From Methylococcus sp. Mc7 (lineage in GTDB: Bacteria; Pseudomonadota; Gammaproteobacteria; Methylococcales; Methylococcaceae), in NCBI RefSeq assembly GCF_019285515.1, contig NZ_CP079095.1:744001-808000 (forward strand): a stretch of DNA of 64,000 bases, in the 5' to 3' direction. Of the stretch, positions 20,053 to 31,423 are shown piece by piece. Position 1 is the first letter of the stretch; each line of letters opens with the position of its first letter. The notes under the pieces were generated by a model. That model was not told the origin of the DNA. It saw nothing but the letters and a program-made list of their open reading frames with translations, and did no database searches. Made by a program: the position numbers and the translations under genes.

Positions 20053-21276
20053 ATGATGAATCGCAAACAGACTGTCGGCGTGCGCGTCGGTTCGGTACAG
20101 ATCGGGGGCGGCGCGCCCATCGTGGTCCAGTCCATGACCAACACCGACACCGCCGACGTGGCGGGAACCGTCCGCCAGGTCGTCGACCTCGCCCGCGCCG
20201 GTTCGGAACTGGTGCGCGTCACCGTCAACAACGAAGAAGCCGCCGAAGCCGTGCCCCGCATCCGGGAAGAATTGGACCGGCAGGGCTGCAACGTGCCGCT
20301 GGTGGGCGACTTCCACTTCAACGGCCACAAGCTGCTGGAAAAATACCCCGCCTGTGCCGAGGCCCTGGGCAAGTTCCGCATCAATCCGGGCAACGTCGGC
20401 CGCGGCTCCAAGCGCGACCCGCAGTTCGCCCAGATGATCGAGTTCGCCTGCCGCTACGGCAAACCGGTCCGCATCGGCGTCAACTGGGGCAGCCTGGACC
20501 AGTCGGTGCTGGCCCGTTTGCTCGATGAGAACGCGCAGCTCGCCGAGCCCCGGCCCCTGCCGGAAGTCATGCGCGAAGCCGTCATCACCTCGGCGCTGGA
20601 AAGCGCGGAAAAGGCACAGGGCTTAGGGCTGCCGAAGGACCGCATCGTGCTGTCGTGCAAGATGAGCGGGGTGCAGGAGCTGATTTCGGTCTACGAATCC
20701 TTGTCGAGCCGCTGCGACTATGCCCTGCACCTGGGGCTGACCGAGGCCGGCATGGGTTCCAAGGGCATCGTCGCCTCCACCGCCGCGCTGTCGGTGCTGC
20801 TGCAGCAGGGCATCGGCGACACCATCCGGATATCGCTGACCCCCGAGCCCGGCGCCGACCGCAGCCTGGAAGTCATCGTCGCCCAGGAAATCCTGCAGAC
20901 CATGGGCCTGCGCTCGTTCACCCCGATGGTCATCTCCTGCCCCGGCTGCGGCCGCACCACCAGCGACTATTTCCAGAAGCTGGCCCAGCAGATCCAGTCG
21001 CACCTGCGGCACAAGATGCCGGAATGGCGCAAGCGCTACCATGGCGTGGAAGACATGCACGTGGCCGTCATGGGCTGCGTGGTGAACGGCCCGGGCGAGA
21101 GCAAGAACGCCAACATCGGCATCAGCCTGCCGGGCACGGGAGAACAGCCGGTCGCCCCGGTGTTCGAGGACGGCGTGAAAACGGTGACCCTGAAGGGCGA
21201 CCGCATCGCCGAGGAATTCCAGGAACTGGTCGAGCGCTACATCGAGACCCATTACGGCACCCGGGCCGAAGCCTAG
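20053..21276 (+). CDS. ispG: 4-hydroxy-3-methylbut-2-enyl diphosphate synthase
   Basis: 407 aa. The 4Fe-4S enzyme of the non-mevalonate isoprenoid pathway, which converts methylerythritol cyclodiphosphate to HMBPP. Seen: [22 protein letters not shown] at the start, the cluster cysteines SCPGCGRT and GCVVNGPGE with its following Glu, and the TIM-barrel pattern between them. ATG at 20053 is followed at once by a second ATG. No rodZ or hisS, its frequent neighbours, is adjacent. Confidence 0.95.
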   Translation: MMNRKQTVGVRVGSVQIGGGAPIVVQSMTNTDTADVAGTVRQVVDLARAGSELVRVTVNNEEAAEAVPRIREELDRQGCNVPLVGDFHFNGHKLLEKYPACAEALGKFRINPGNVGRGSKRDPQFAQMIEFACRYGKPVRIGVNWGSLDQSVLARLLDENAQLAEPRPLPEVMREAVITSALESAEKAQGLGLPKDRIVLSCKMSGVQELISVYESLSSRCDYALHLGLTEAGMGSKGIVASTAALSVLLQQGIGDTIRISLTPEPGADRSLEVIVAQEILQTMGLRSFTPMVISCPGCGRTTSDYFQKLAQQIQSHLRHKMPEWRKRYHGVEDMHVAVMGCVVNGPGESKNANIGISLPGTGEQPVAPVFEDGVKTVTLKGDRIAEEFQELVERYIETHYGTRAEA

Positions 21277-21286
21277 GCGCCGCGCC

Positions 21287-22096
21287 TCATTGCGGGGAAC
21301 CGGCCGCCGCCAGACGTTCGAGTTCCCTGTCGCTGAATCCCGCGCGCCGGCGCAGTTCGAGATTGAACGGCCCGCGCGCCTGGCCGCGCAGATGGCGCTC
21401 CACGAGAGCGAAATACTCACCTTCCGGATCGATCCCGCGCTGATCGCAGACCCACTGGAACCAGCGGGAGCCCAAGGCCACGTGCCCGACCTCGTCATGC
21501 AGGATGCGTTCGAGCGCTTCGACGCTGCGCGCATCCCCCGCCTGTCGCAGCCGCTCGATCATGCCCGGCGTCACGTCCAGCCCGCGCGCCTCCATGAAGC
21601 GCGGCACCAACGCCATGCGGGCGGCGACGTCGTAAGCCGTTTCCTCCGCGATGCTCCACAACCCGCCATGGGCCGGGAGCTCCCCGTAATCGGCGCCGAG
21701 TTCGCGCAGCCGCTGCCGCACCAGCGCGAAGTGCTCCGCCTCCTCGGCCGCCACCCTCAGCCAGTCGCGGTAGTAGCCTTCCGGCAGGCCGCGGAAGCGG
21801 TAGAGATGATCCCACGCCAATTGGATCGCGCTGAACTCGATGTGGGCCACTGCGTGCAATAGCGCCACCCGCCCCTCGAGGGTGTTGATGCCGCGACGCG
21901 GCAGATCGCGCGGATCGACCCGCGGCGGGCGCTCGGGGAACCGGGCGAAGCCGGTCGGCAGCGGCTCGCCTTCCGCGCCGAAATCGAGTTCGTCGGCCAG
22001 ACAGGCCTGCCAGGCCTCGTGGGACAATGCCAGCTTGGTTTCGACGTCGGGCGAGCCGAGACAGCGCTCGGCGTACGTGTATACGTTCCCGGTCAT
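21287..22096 (-). CDS. DUF455 ferritin-like protein
   Basis: 269 aa, helical. Residues around HAVAHIEFSAIQLAWDH, EEAEHFALVRQRL and LHDEVGHVALG supply the repeated E...ExxH ligands of a ferritin-like di-metal site. DUF455 proteins are widespread in proteobacteria and their reaction is not known. The ATG at 22096 is preferred to a TTG at 22102. It follows acnB by 34 bases on the same strand and is convergent with ispG, so it may be read from the acnB transcript. Confidence 0.8.
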   Translation of the reverse strand: MTGNVYTYAERCLGSPDVETKLALSHEAWQACLADELDFGAEGEPLPTGFARFPERPPRVDPRDLPRRGINTLEGRVALLHAVAHIEFSAIQLAWDHLYRFRGLPEGYYRDWLRVAAEEAEHFALVRQRLRELGADYGELPAHGGLWSIAEETAYDVAARMALVPRFMEARGLDVTPGMIERLRQAGDARSVEALERILHDEVGHVALGSRWFQWVCDQRGIDPEGEYFALVERHLRGQARGPFNLELRRRAGFSDRELERLAAAGSPQ

Positions 22097-22130
22097 CCCC
22101 AAGGTCGCAACGAATCCCCGCCGACCGCCC

Positions 22131-24707
22131 TCAAGCCGCTTCCACGGCCTTCACGTCCGCCGCCCGCTCGGCATAAGCCGGCGTCTGGTCGAAATTCAGA
22201 TAGCGGTAGGTGTCGGCCGCCTTCTCCTCGATCTTGCCGGCATAAGCCATGTATTCCTCCAGGCTGGGAATCCGGCCCAGGATGGAGCAGACCGCCGCCA
22301 GCTCGGCCGAAGCCAGAAACACCTGGGCACCGGCGCCGAGGCGGTTGGGGAAGTTGCGGGTGGAGGTCGACACCACCGTGGCGTTGTCGGCCACCCGCGC
22401 CTGGTTGCCCATGCACAAGGAGCAGCCGGGCATCTCGGTGCGGGCGCCGGCCTTGCCGTAGGTGGCGTAATAGCCTTCCTCGCTGAGCTGGGCCTGGTCC
22501 ATGCGGGTCGGCGGGGCGATCCACAGCCGGGTCGGCGTGGGCTTGCCGAAGGCTTCCAGCAGCCTGCCGGCGGCACGGAAATGGCCGATGTTGGTCATGC
22601 AGGAGCCGAGGAATACCTCGTCGATATGGGTGCCGGCGACCTGGGACAGCGGCTTGACGTCGTCCGGATCGTTGGGACAGCAAAGCAAAGGCTCGGTGAT
22701 CTGGTTCAGGTCGATCTCGATGACTTCGGCGTATTCGGCGTCCGGGTCCGCCTCCAGCAACTGCGGATCGGCCAGCCAGGTCTCCATCGCCGCGATGCGC
22801 CGCCGCAGGGTGCGCGCGTCGCCGTAGCCCTCGGCGATCATCCAGCGCAGCAGGGTGATGTTGGAATGCAGGTATTCCTCGATCGGCGCTTGGTTCAACT
22901 TGATGGTGCAGGCCGCGGCCGAACGTTCGGCGGAGGCGTCGGCCAATTCGAACGCCTGCTCGACCTTGAGGTCCGGCAAGCCCTCGATCTCCAGGATGCG
23001 GCCGGAGAAGACGTTCTTCTTGCCTTGCTTCTCGACCGTCAACAGGCCCCGCTGCAGCGCGACGTAGGGAATCGCGTGGACCAGGTCGCGCAGGGTGATC
23101 CCCGGCTGCATCTCGCCCTTGAAGCGCACCAGCACCGATTCCGGCATGTCCAGCGGCATCACGCCGGTGGCGGCGGCGAAGGCCACCAGGCCCGAACCCG
23201 CCGGAAAGGAAATGCCGATCGGGAAGCGGGTGTGCGAATCGCCGCCGGTACCGACCGTATCCGGCAGCAGCATGCGGTTGAGCCAGGAATGGATGATGCC
23301 ATCGCCCGGCCGCAGCGACACGCCGCCCCGGTTCATGATGAAGTCCGGCAGGGTGTGGTGGGTCTCGACGTCGACCGGCTTGGGATAGGCCGCGGTATGG
23401 CAGAACGACTGCATCACCAGGTCGGCCGAGAAGCCCAAGCAGGCCAGATCCTTCAGCTCGTCCCGCGTCATCGGGCCGGTCGTGTCCTGCGAACCCACCG
23501 TGGTCATCGCCGGCTCGCAGTAGGTGCCGGGACGAATGCCCGCCACCCCACAGGCCTTGCCCACGATCTTCTGCGCCAGGGTGTAGCCTTTTCCACTCTC
23601 GGCCGGCGCCTTGGGGCGGCGGAAGACTTCGGAAGGCGGCAGGCCCAAGGCCTTGCGCGCCCGGTCGGTGAGGCCGCGGCCGATGATCAGGTTGATGCGC
23701 CCGCCGGCCCGCACCTCGTCCAGCAGGATGTCGGTCTTGAGCGCGAACCGGCAGATTTCCTCGCCCGTTTCGTGGCGGCGGATCACGCCTTGGTAGGGGT
23801 AGATGTCGATCACATCGCCCATCCGCATGGCGGTGACGTCGCATTCGATCGGCAAGGCACCCGAGTCTTCCATGGTGTTGAAGAAGATCGGCGCGATCTT
23901 GCCGCCGATGCAGACCCCGCCCTGGCGCTTGTTGGGGACGTGGGGGATGTCCTCGCCGGTGAACCACAGCACGGAGTTGGTGGCGGACTTGCGCGACGAG
24001 CCGGTGCCGACCACGTCACCCACGTAGGCCACCGGGAAACCCTTGGTCTTGAGTTCGGCGATCTGCGCTTCGGCGTCGTGGATACCCTCGCGCGGCACCT
24101 TCAGCATGGCCTTGGCGTGCAGCGGGATGTCCGGGCGCGACCAGGCATCCTGGGCCGGCGACAGGTCGTCGGTATTGGTCTCGCCGGCCACCTTGAACAC
24201 GGTCACGGTCAGCTTCCCGGGCACTTCCGGGCGGGAGGTGAACCATTCGGCCTCCGCCCAGGAGCGCAGCACGGCCTGAGCGTGGACATTGCCGCCCTGC
24301 GCCTTGGCCTCGACATCGTGGAAGGCGTCGAACACGAGCAGGGTGCGGGACAGGCCGTGAGCCGCAACCGGGGCCAGCGACGGATGGTCCAGCAACTCGA
24401 TCAGCGGCGCGACGTTGTAGCCGCCCAGCATGGTGCCGAGCAGCTCGGCGGCCTGCCTGGGAGACACGATCGGCGAAACCGCCTCCCCCTTGGCGACCGC
24501 GGCCAGGAAACCCGCCTTCACGTAGGCCGCCTCGTCCACCCCGGCCGGGACGCGGTTGCTCAGGAGATCGAGCAGAAACGCTTCTTCGCCGGCGGGCGGC
24601 GCCTTCAGCAGTTCCACCAGCGCCGCGGTCTGTTCGGCGGTCAGCGGCTTGGGTACGACGCCCTGTGCGGCACGTTCGGCCACGTGCTCTCGGTATTCGG
24701 TCAACAT
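22131..24707 (-). CDS. acnB: Aconitate hydratase B
   Basis: 858 aa, the length of E. coli AcnB. The start [15 protein letters not shown] and [20 protein letters not shown] match AcnB closely. The HEAT-like N-terminal domain comes first, then the swivel and catalytic domains with cluster cysteines in [12 protein letters not shown] and [12 protein letters not shown]. It isomerises citrate and isocitrate in the TCA cycle, and AcnB also binds mRNA when its cluster is lost. ATG at 24707 fits the family start; a TTG at 24713 adds two residues. Confidence 0.96.
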   Translation of the reverse strand: MLTEYREHVAERAAQGVVPKPLTAEQTAALVELLKAPPAGEEAFLLDLLSNRVPAGVDEAAYVKAGFLAAVAKGEAVSPIVSPRQAAELLGTMLGGYNVAPLIELLDHPSLAPVAAHGLSRTLLVFDAFHDVEAKAQGGNVHAQAVLRSWAEAEWFTSRPEVPGKLTVTVFKVAGETNTDDLSPAQDAWSRPDIPLHAKAMLKVPREGIHDAEAQIAELKTKGFPVAYVGDVVGTGSSRKSATNSVLWFTGEDIPHVPNKRQGGVCIGGKIAPIFFNTMEDSGALPIECDVTAMRMGDVIDIYPYQGVIRRHETGEEICRFALKTDILLDEVRAGGRINLIIGRGLTDRARKALGLPPSEVFRRPKAPAESGKGYTLAQKIVGKACGVAGIRPGTYCEPAMTTVGSQDTTGPMTRDELKDLACLGFSADLVMQSFCHTAAYPKPVDVETHHTLPDFIMNRGGVSLRPGDGIIHSWLNRMLLPDTVGTGGDSHTRFPIGISFPAGSGLVAFAAATGVMPLDMPESVLVRFKGEMQPGITLRDLVHAIPYVALQRGLLTVEKQGKKNVFSGRILEIEGLPDLKVEQAFELADASAERSAAACTIKLNQAPIEEYLHSNITLLRWMIAEGYGDARTLRRRIAAMETWLADPQLLEADPDAEYAEVIEIDLNQITEPLLCCPNDPDDVKPLSQVAGTHIDEVFLGSCMTNIGHFRAAGRLLEAFGKPTPTRLWIAPPTRMDQAQLSEEGYYATYGKAGARTEMPGCSLCMGNQARVADNATVVSTSTRNFPNRLGAGAQVFLASAELAAVCSILGRIPSLEEYMAYAGKIEEKAADTYRYLNFDQTPAYAERAADVKAVEAA

Positions 24708-24845
24708 GTTCAACCCCAGATAAGTAAAGAAACCCGCCCCGCCCTCTTAAGACAACCAACTGCGGTAAAGCGACGTCGCTCCGACAGGGAATGCCGGAGC
24801 CCAGAAGTCATGGACGACACGAGCTTGGCGTTCCCTGTGTAGTCA

Positions 24846-24930
24846 CGTAGGTCGGAACCGGCTTCATCGGGTTCCGACGCCAGGAAACCCCGTTTGGCGG
24901 AACCCGAAAAGACGGTTCCGCCAAACTACG
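24846..24930. repeat. Palindromic intergenic repeat, two hairpins
   Basis: In the 295-base gap between acnB and the next gene, GTCGGAACC (24851-24859) pairs with GGTTCCGAC (24870-24878). Then GTTTGGCGGAACC (24892-24904) pairs perfectly with GGTTCCGCCAAAC (24914-24926). The block is bracketed by GTAG at 24847 and CTAC at 24926. Both stems share the GGAACC core. The GTAGG...CTAC frame is like the small palindromic repeats scattered in many proteobacterial genomes. There is no T-run. Confidence 0.6.
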
Positions 24931-25002
24931 CGACCGGAGCTGGGCGGGAAATATTAGGGCTATTATATGGAATAACCCGCCCCGAAACGGCATGCTCAAA
25001 CC

Positions 25003-25959
25003 ATGACGACGCTCTACATCAGCCACCCGGTCTTTCTCCGCCATGACACCGGCCCCGGCCATCCGGAAGGTTCGGTGCGCCTTGCCGCCATCGAAAGCGC
25101 CCTGGCCGCACCGGAATTCCAGGATCTGCGGCGTCTGCAAGCCCCGCGCGCCGAAATCTCCCGGCTCGAACTGGTCCATTCCAAGGGGCACATCGAACGG
25201 GTGTTCGCCGCGATTCCGCAGACCGGCCATCACTTCGTCGATGCCGACACCGTAGTCTCGCCCGAATCCGGTGAAGCCGCCCTGCACGCGGTCGGCGCGG
25301 TTTGCCTGGCGGTGGACGAGGTGGTGGCCGGCACCGCGCGCAACGCCTTCTGCGCGGTACGCCCGCCCGGACATCACGCGGAACCGGACGCGGCCATGGG
25401 CTTCTGCCTGTTCAACAACGTCGCCATCGCCGCCGCCCATGCCCTCGCCAACCGCGGGCTGCAGCGCGTCGCCATCGTGGATTTCGACGTGCATCACGGC
25501 AACGGCACCCAGGCCGCGTTCAGGCGCAACCCGGCGGTCCTGTACGCCTCGACCCACCAGTATCCCTGGTATCCGGGCACGGGCAGCGTGAAGGAAACCG
25601 GCGTCGGCAACCTGGTCAACATCCCCCTGCCCGCGGGCACGGGCTCCGCGGCCTACCGCAAGGCCGTCACGGACACCGCGCTGCCCGCCATCGACCGCTT
25701 CCGGCCCGAATTGATCCTGGTGTCGGCCGGCTTCGACGCCCACCGCGACGACCCGCTGGCCGACCTCGCGCTCACCGAGGACGACTACGGCTGGATCACG
25801 GCGGAACTCGTGACGCTGGCGGACCGCCATGCGTGCGGGCGCGTCGTGTCGGCACTCGAAGGCGGTTACGCCCTGCAGGCGCTGGGCCGCAGCGTGGCGG
25901 CCCATGTTCGGGCGCTACTCCTCCCCAACCCTGGCGCCCTCCCCGCGGCGGCAGCCTAG
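25003..25959 (+). CDS. Histone deacetylase family hydrolase (AcuC/acetylpolyamine amidohydrolase-like)
   Basis: 318 aa. The class II deacetylase fold is shown by [20 protein letters not shown] (catalytic His pair), the zinc ligands in [11 protein letters not shown], and [10 protein letters not shown]. Bacterial members remove acetyl groups from polyamines or proteins such as acetyl-CoA synthetase; which one applies here cannot be read. ATG at 25003. Its TAG overlaps the stop of the convergent ugd by three bases. Confidence 0.87.
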   Translation: MTTLYISHPVFLRHDTGPGHPEGSVRLAAIESALAAPEFQDLRRLQAPRAEISRLELVHSKGHIERVFAAIPQTGHHFVDADTVVSPESGEAALHAVGAVCLAVDEVVAGTARNAFCAVRPPGHHAEPDAAMGFCLFNNVAIAAAHALANRGLQRVAIVDFDVHHGNGTQAAFRRNPAVLYASTHQYPWYPGTGSVKETGVGNLVNIPLPAGTGSAAYRKAVTDTALPAIDRFRPELILVSAGFDAHRDDPLADLALTEDDYGWITAELVTLADRHACGRVVSALEGGYALQALGRSVAAHVRALLLPNPGALPAAAA

Positions 25960-27284
25960 GCCGTGCCTCGCCCGATGGCGAAATAATCGAAGCCCTGCGC
26001 CTTCATATGCGCGGGATCGTAGATGTTGCGGCCGTCGAAGACCGCGGGGCGTGTGAGGGTCTGCTTGATTTCGTCGAAGTCGGGGCTGCGGAACACGTTC
26101 CATTCGGTGACCACCGCCAGCGCATCGGCGCCCTGCAGGGCCGATTCCGGCGAATCGCACAGGATCAGGTCCGCCCGGTCGCCGTAGATGCGATGGGCCT
26201 CCTCCTGCGCCACGGGATCGAACGCGCGCACTTTCGCCCCCGCCTGCCACAGCGCATCCATCAGGGTGCGGCTGGGCGCTTCGCGCATGTCGTCCGTGTT
26301 CGGCTTGAAGGCCAAGCCCCAGACAGCGACGGTCTTGCCGGCCAGATCGCCCTGGAAATAGGCGTTGATCTTCTCGAACAGCTTTTCCTTCTGGCGGTCG
26401 TTCACGGCTTCCACCGCCTGCAGCAACTGGGCGGGATAGCCGGCGTCGCGGGCGGTACGCTCTAAGGCCTTGACGTCCTTGGGGAAGCAGGAGCCGCCGT
26501 AGCCGCAGCCGGGATAGATGAAGTGGTAGCCGATGCGCGGGTCCGAGCCGATGCCGACGCGGACCTTCTCGATGTCGGCGCCGAGCCGCTCGGCGAGGTT
26601 GGCCAGTTCGTTCATGAAGCTGATCTTGGTGGCCAGCATGGCGTTGGCGGCGTACTTGGTCAGCTCCGCCGAGCGGATGTCCATGCACACCATGCGGTCG
26701 TGGCTGCGGTTGAAAGGCGCGTAAAGGGCGCGCAGCAGCTCGGTGGTGCGCGGGTTGTCGGTGCCGACCACGATCCGGTCCGGCTTCATGAAGTCCTCGA
26801 TGGCCGCGCCCTCCTTGAGGAATTCCGGGTTCGACACCACGTCGAACTCCATGGCGGCACCGCGACGGGCCAGCACTTCGTTCACGGCGCCGCGCACCTT
26901 GTCCGCCGTACCGACCGGGACGGTGGACTTGTTGACGATGATCCGGTAGTCCCGCATCCGCTCGCCGATGCTGCGCGCCACGGCCAGCACGTATTGCAGG
27001 TCGGCCGAGCCGTCCTCGTCGGGCGGCGTGCCGACGGCGACGAACTGGAACAGGCCATGGCTCACGCCGAGGTCGATGTCGGTGGTGAACTGCAGGCGGC
27101 CGGCGGCCATGTTGCGCTTGATGATGGTATCGAGGCCGGGCTCGTAGATCGGCACTTCGCCCCGGTTGAGGCGCTCGATCTTGCCCGCGTCGATGTCGAT
27201 GCAGACCACGTCGTTGCCGACCTCGGCCAGACAGGCGCCGGTGACCAGGCCGACATAGCCGGAACCAAAGATTGTGACTTTCAT
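25956..27284 (-). CDS. ugd: UDP-glucose 6-dehydrogenase
   Basis: 442 aa. The Rossmann start [16 protein letters not shown], the catalytic cysteine in [13 protein letters not shown] and the C-terminal domain ([18 protein letters not shown]) are all present. It oxidises UDP-glucose to UDP-glucuronate with two NAD+ for surface polysaccharides. ATG at 27284; the frame remains open far upstream over metZ but only as antisense-like composition. It follows metZ by 32 bases on the same strand, probably one transcript, although the two pathways are unrelated. Confidence 0.95.
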   Translation of the reverse strand: MKVTIFGSGYVGLVTGACLAEVGNDVVCIDIDAGKIERLNRGEVPIYEPGLDTIIKRNMAAGRLQFTTDIDLGVSHGLFQFVAVGTPPDEDGSADLQYVLAVARSIGERMRDYRIIVNKSTVPVGTADKVRGAVNEVLARRGAAMEFDVVSNPEFLKEGAAIEDFMKPDRIVVGTDNPRTTELLRALYAPFNRSHDRMVCMDIRSAELTKYAANAMLATKISFMNELANLAERLGADIEKVRVGIGSDPRIGYHFIYPGCGYGGSCFPKDVKALERTARDAGYPAQLLQAVEAVNDRQKEKLFEKINAYFQGDLAGKTVAVWGLAFKPNTDDMREAPSRTLMDALWQAGAKVRAFDPVAQEEAHRIYGDRADLILCDSPESALQGADALAVVTEWNVFRSPDFDEIKQTLTRPAVFDGRNIYDPAHMKAQGFDYFAIGRGTA

Positions 27285-27316
27285 GCGGTTTCCTTGGAAA
27301 TAAGAAAAAAAGGACT

Positions 27317-28498
27317 TTAGGCGAAGCGGGCCAGATCGGCCTGAATGTCGGCGAGGTTCTCGAGGCCGACGGCGATGCGGACCAACCCGTCGGCGATGCC
27401 CGCCGCGGCCCTGGCTTCCGGGCTCAAACGGCCGTGGGTGGTGGTCGCCGGATGGGTGATGGTGGTCTTGGCATCGCCCAGGTTGCCGGTGATCGACAGC
27501 AGCCGGGTGCTGTCGATCAGACGCCAGGCGGCTTCCTGTCCGCCCTTGACCTCGAAACTGACGATGCCGCCGAAGCCGGACTGCTGGCGGGCGGCGAGTT
27601 CGTGCTGGGGATGGCTGGCGAGCCCCGGGTAATGCACCCGCTCGACCCAGGGCTGCGCCTCCAGCCAGCGGGCCAGGCCGAGCGCGTTCTCGCAATGGGC
27701 TTTCATCCTGAGATTCAGCGTTTCCAGGCCTTTGAGGAACACCCAGGCGTTGAACGGACTCATGCTGGGGCCGCCGGTGCGCAGGAAGGGGAAGATCTCC
27801 GCGTCGAGCAAGTCGCGCGCGCCGACGATCGCGCCGCCCACGCAGCGGCCCTGGCCATCGAGGTACTTGGTGGCCGAGTGGATCACGATGTCCGCGCCCA
27901 AAGCCAGCGGCCGCTGCAGAGCCGGGGTGCAGAAGCAGTTATCCACCACCAGCAGGCAGCCGCGGGCGTGGGCGATGTCCGCGAGACGGGGGATGTCGGC
28001 GATTTCGGTCAGCGGATTGGAGGGCGTCTCCAGAAACAGGAAACGGGTCTCGGGCCGGATGGCCGCTTCCCAGCCCGCGTAGTCGGTGAGACCGATGAAA
28101 GTCGTCGGCACCCCGAATTTGGCCAGGTAGTTCTGGAACAGCAGGGTGGTGTTGCCGAACACGCTGCGCGAGCACACCACGTGATCGCCGGCCTTCAGCA
28201 ACCCGAACGCGGTGCTGGCGATGGCCGCCATGCCGGAGCCGACGGCGACGCAGCGCTCCCCGCCCTCGAGCGCCGCCAGCCGCTCCTCGAAGGTGCGCAC
28301 CGTGGGGTTGGTGAAACGCGAGTAGATGTTGCCCGGCGTCTTGCCGGCGAAGCGTTCGGCCGCCTCGGCGGCACTCCGGAATACGTAGCTGGAAGTGGCG
28401 AAGATCGGCTCCGCGTGCTCCTGCTCCATCGTCCTGCGCTGCCCGACGCGCACGGCCCGGGTTTCCATGGCGAATTCGTTCCAGTCCAGATCGTCCAC
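27317..28498 (-). CDS. metZ: O-succinylhomoserine sulfhydrylase
   Basis: 393 aa. A PLP enzyme of the Cys/Met family: [20 protein letters not shown], the PLP lysine in [13 protein letters not shown] and [19 protein letters not shown]. The wording and its place directly after purF are those of MetZ, which makes homocysteine from O-succinylhomoserine and sulfide. I chose GTG at 28498 with GGGAG upstream; an ATG at 28468 would remove ten residues. It lies 13 bases after purF. Confidence 0.92.
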   Translation of the reverse strand: MDDLDWNEFAMETRAVRVGQRRTMEQEHAEPIFATSSYVFRSAAEAAERFAGKTPGNIYSRFTNPTVRTFEERLAALEGGERCVAVGSGMAAIASTAFGLLKAGDHVVCSRSVFGNTTLLFQNYLAKFGVPTTFIGLTDYAGWEAAIRPETRFLFLETPSNPLTEIADIPRLADIAHARGCLLVVDNCFCTPALQRPLALGADIVIHSATKYLDGQGRCVGGAIVGARDLLDAEIFPFLRTGGPSMSPFNAWVFLKGLETLNLRMKAHCENALGLARWLEAQPWVERVHYPGLASHPQHELAARQQSGFGGIVSFEVKGGQEAAWRLIDSTRLLSITGNLGDAKTTITHPATTTHGRLSPEARAAAGIADGLVRIAVGLENLADIQADLARFA

Positions 28499-28511
28499 GG
28501 CTCCTGCTCCC

Positions 28512-30020
28512 TTAGACGGTGTTGTAAAGATCGATGGCGGTCGCAACCGCGTCACGTTTGGCTTTGGCGTCGTCCGAACGGTGCTCTCCCAGGCTGTCCA
28601 GGTAGGCCTGGTCGATGTCGCCGGTGACATAGTCCTTGTCGAAGCACGAAGTGTCGAAACGGGGAATCGACGGATTGCCCTTCTGCACCGACTCGACCAA
28701 GTCGGCCAAGTCCTGGTAGACCAGCCAGTCCGCGCCCAGCTCTTCCCGCACCTCCTCGTCGGTCCGGCCGTGGGCGATCAGCTCCTCGACCGCCGGCATG
28801 TCGATGCCGTAGACGTTGGGGTAGCGGACCGGCGGCGAGGCCGAGGCGAAATAGACCTTGCGGGCACCGGCGTCGCGGGCCATCTGGATGATCTGGGTCG
28901 AGGTGGTGCCGCGCACGATGGAATCGTCCACCAGCAGCACGTTCTTGCCCTTGAACTCCAGGTCGATGGCGTTGAGCTTCTGCCGCACCGACTTCTTGCG
29001 CAGAGTCTGCCCCGGCATGATGAAGGTGCGCCCGATGTAGCGGTTCTTGATGAAGCCCTCGCTGTATTTCACTCCCAGCCGGTTGGCGAGCTGCAGCGCC
29101 GAGGTGCGGCTGGTGTCCGGGATGGGGATGACCACGTCGATGTCGTGCCCGGGGCGCTCCCTCAGAATCTTGTCGGCCAGCTTGTCGCCCATGCGCAGCC
29201 GGGCCTTGTAGACGGAGATGTCGTCGATGATGGAGTCCGGCCGGGCGAAATAGACGAATTCGAAGATGCAGGGGGAATATACGACGTGTTCGGCGCACTG
29301 CCGGGTATGCAGGGTGCCGTCCTTCTCGATCAGGACCGCCTCGCCGGGTGCCACGTCCCGGATCAGCTCGAAGCCGAGCACGTCCAGGGCCACGCTCTCG
29401 GAAGCGATCATGTATTCCTTGCCGAGCCGCCCCTCGCGCTCGCCGAAAACCAGGGGGCGGATGCCGTGCGGATCGCGGAAGCCGACGACGCCGAAACCCG
29501 TGACCATCGCCACCACGGCGTAAGCGCCGCGGCAGCGCCGGTGCACCGCCGAGACGGCGCGGAACACGTCGTCCGGCGACACCCGCAGCTTGCCGATGCC
29601 CTGCATTTCATGGGCGAAGACGTTGAGCAGGACCTCCGAATCCGAATCGGTGTTGATGTGGCGCTGGTCCTGCCGGAACAGCTCGCGCTTGAGCATGGCC
29701 GCATTGGTCAGATTGCCGTTGTGGGCGAGCGAGATGCCGTAAGGGGAATTGACGTAGAACGGCTGGGCTTCGGCGGTACTGGAACAGCCGGCGGTGGGAT
29801 AGCGCACGTGGCCGATGCCCATCGAGCCCTTCAGCTCCACCATGTGGCGGGTGTGGAACACGTCCCGCACCAGGCCGCTTTCCTTGCGCAGATGCAGCCG
29901 CTCCCTCTCGCAGGTCACGATGCCGGCGGCATCCTGGCCGCGATGCTGAAGCACGGTAAGCGCCTCGTACAGCTCCTGGTTGACCTCATCATTGGAAACG
30001 ATACCGGCAATTCCGCACAT
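28512..30020 (-). CDS. purF: Amidophosphoribosyltransferase
   Basis: 502 aa. The mature N-terminal nucleophile Cys2 is present in MCGIAGIV. The glutaminase domain is followed by the PRTase domain with [14 protein letters not shown] as the PRPP loop. It makes phosphoribosylamine, the first step of purine synthesis. The order cvpA-purF-metZ on one strand is conserved in gammaproteobacteria. Confidence 0.96.
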   Translation of the reverse strand: MCGIAGIVSNDEVNQELYEALTVLQHRGQDAAGIVTCERERLHLRKESGLVRDVFHTRHMVELKGSMGIGHVRYPTAGCSSTAEAQPFYVNSPYGISLAHNGNLTNAAMLKRELFRQDQRHINTDSDSEVLLNVFAHEMQGIGKLRVSPDDVFRAVSAVHRRCRGAYAVVAMVTGFGVVGFRDPHGIRPLVFGEREGRLGKEYMIASESVALDVLGFELIRDVAPGEAVLIEKDGTLHTRQCAEHVVYSPCIFEFVYFARPDSIIDDISVYKARLRMGDKLADKILRERPGHDIDVVIPIPDTSRTSALQLANRLGVKYSEGFIKNRYIGRTFIMPGQTLRKKSVRQKLNAIDLEFKGKNVLLVDDSIVRGTTSTQIIQMARDAGARKVYFASASPPVRYPNVYGIDMPAVEELIAHGRTDEEVREELGADWLVYQDLADLVESVQKGNPSIPRFDTSCFDKDYVTGDIDQAYLDSLGEHRSDDAKAKRDAVATAIDLYNTV

Positions 30021-30056
30021 AGCCTGAACCTGTAAAGCGATTGAACGAAGGGGGTG

Positions 30057-30590
30057 TTAAGGATAGGCGACCTGACCTGCGATTTCAGCCGGCAGCAGGG
30101 CCTTGATCCATAGCGCCATGGACTGAAACGGTGGAATGAGGCGCGACTCCCGCCACCACGGGTCCCGGGGCAGCGGGGTGAACCCGGCCAGGAGCACCAG
30201 CACCGACACGAGCAGCACGCCGCGCGCCAGCCCGAACACCAGCCCGGCCAGCCGGTCGGTACCCCCCAGGCCAGTGCCCGTCACCAGCCGCCCGAGCAGG
30301 AAACCCGTGAGACCGCCCGCCACCAGGCTGACCAGGAAGATCGCGACGAAAGCGACGCCGAGCCGCAGCGACGGCACCGAAATCAGGGTTTCGAGATGGA
30401 CCGCCAGATCCTGGCTGAACCGTAGCCCCAACCAGATCGACGCGGCCCAGGCCGCCAGCGAGAACACTTCGCGCACCAGGCCGCGGATCAACCCGACCAG
30501 GGCGGACAAGCCCATCAACGATAGGATGAGATAGTCGGCCCAGGTCAAACCACCCGCGACCGCCGTGGCCGGCACGACCTGCGGCAACAT
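30057..30590 (-). CDS. cvpA: Colicin V production protein CvpA
   Basis: 177 aa, with four to five predicted membrane helices. The start LTWADYLILSLMGLSALVGLIRGLVREVFSL is the CvpA family pattern. The inner-membrane protein has an unclear role in envelope homeostasis and colicin V export. It lies upstream of purF by 36 bases. Confidence 0.9.
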   Translation of the reverse strand: MLPQVVPATAVAGGLTWADYLILSLMGLSALVGLIRGLVREVFSLAAWAASIWLGLRFSQDLAVHLETLISVPSLRLGVAFVAIFLVSLVAGGLTGFLLGRLVTGTGLGGTDRLAGLVFGLARGVLLVSVLVLLAGFTPLPRDPWWRESRLIPPFQSMALWIKALLPAEIAGQVAYP

Positions 30591-30593
30591 CGC

Positions 30594-31415
30594 CTAGCGG
30601 GCGCGGGACGGCACCAGATAGCCGCGGATGCCGGCGACCGCCTCGAGCTGGCGGAGTGCCTGCTCGGCCTTGGCCTTGTCGGGTTCGGGCCCGATCCGGA
30701 CACGGTAGGTCACCTTGCCGGTGCTGCCGTGGACGGTTTCGGCGTAGGCGGACAGCTTGTTCTGGCGCAGCTTCTCGACCAACGCCTTCGCATTGGCCTC
30801 CTCGACGAAGCTTCCGGCCTGAACCAGCCAGACCGAAGAACCGGCGGCCGGCGTCGCGGGCGGTGTGTTTTCCGGCTTGCGGACCGGCGGCTCGGCCGGC
30901 ACCACCTTCGCCTGGGACTTGCTCGCCTTGTCTGCCGGCGGCCTCACCTCGGCCGGCGCGGCGGGGATTTTCTTCGGTGCGGACGGTTTCGCCGTGGGTT
31001 TCACCCGCGGCGCCGCCTCTGCGGGCGGCACGTCTTCCTCGACGAACCCCTCGGCCGGCACCTCCTCCGGTTCGGCCGGCTGGCCGGGTCTCTCCTTCTG
31101 CGGGGCCGCTCCGCGTTTCGCTGCCGGCGCAGACGGGACCGCGCCCTCTCCCGCGGCGCCGTTTTCGCCGCCCGTAATCGGAATGATGCGGTCCGCTCCT
31201 TCGGCCTCCACCGGCTCGGCCGTCGCGACCTCGTCCACCGAGCGGGGCAGCTCGATCGGCTGTTCCTCCATGTCCTTGGGCATCGGCGGAATTTCGGCCA
31301 CTTCCGCACGGGACGGCTCGTCCGGCTTCTCGTCGAACAGCATGGGCACGAAAATCACGGCGAAGGCGACGATGACCGTTGCGCCGATCAGCCGCTGTTT
31401 CAACTGTTCATCCAT
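30594..31415 (-). CDS. dedD: DedD-like SPOR-domain cell division protein
   Basis: 273 aa. One membrane helix (residues 9-27, IGATVIVAFAVIFVPMLF) follows MDEQLKQRL. A long Pro/Ala/Glu-rich periplasmic linker comes next, then a C-terminal SPOR domain of about 75 residues (VWLVQAGSFVEEANAKAL, YRVRIGPEPDKAKAEQAL) that binds denuded peptidoglycan at the septum. ATG at 31415 has GAGGA upstream and overlaps nothing; a TTG at 31427 adds four residues. It lies three bases before cvpA. Confidence 0.9.
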   Translation of the reverse strand: MDEQLKQRLIGATVIVAFAVIFVPMLFDEKPDEPSRAEVAEIPPMPKDMEEQPIELPRSVDEVATAEPVEAEGADRIIPITGGENGAAGEGAVPSAPAAKRGAAPQKERPGQPAEPEEVPAEGFVEEDVPPAEAAPRVKPTAKPSAPKKIPAAPAEVRPPADKASKSQAKVVPAEPPVRKPENTPPATPAAGSSVWLVQAGSFVEEANAKALVEKLRQNKLSAYAETVHGSTGKVTYRVRIGPEPDKAKAEQALRQLEAVAGIRGYLVPSRAR

Positions 31416-31423
31416 ACGTTTCC

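Noticed and set aside
21840-24842. 1000-codon plus-strand frame opposite acnB
   Set aside because: Antisense shadow of a highly conserved AcnB; no ribosome site and biased composition.
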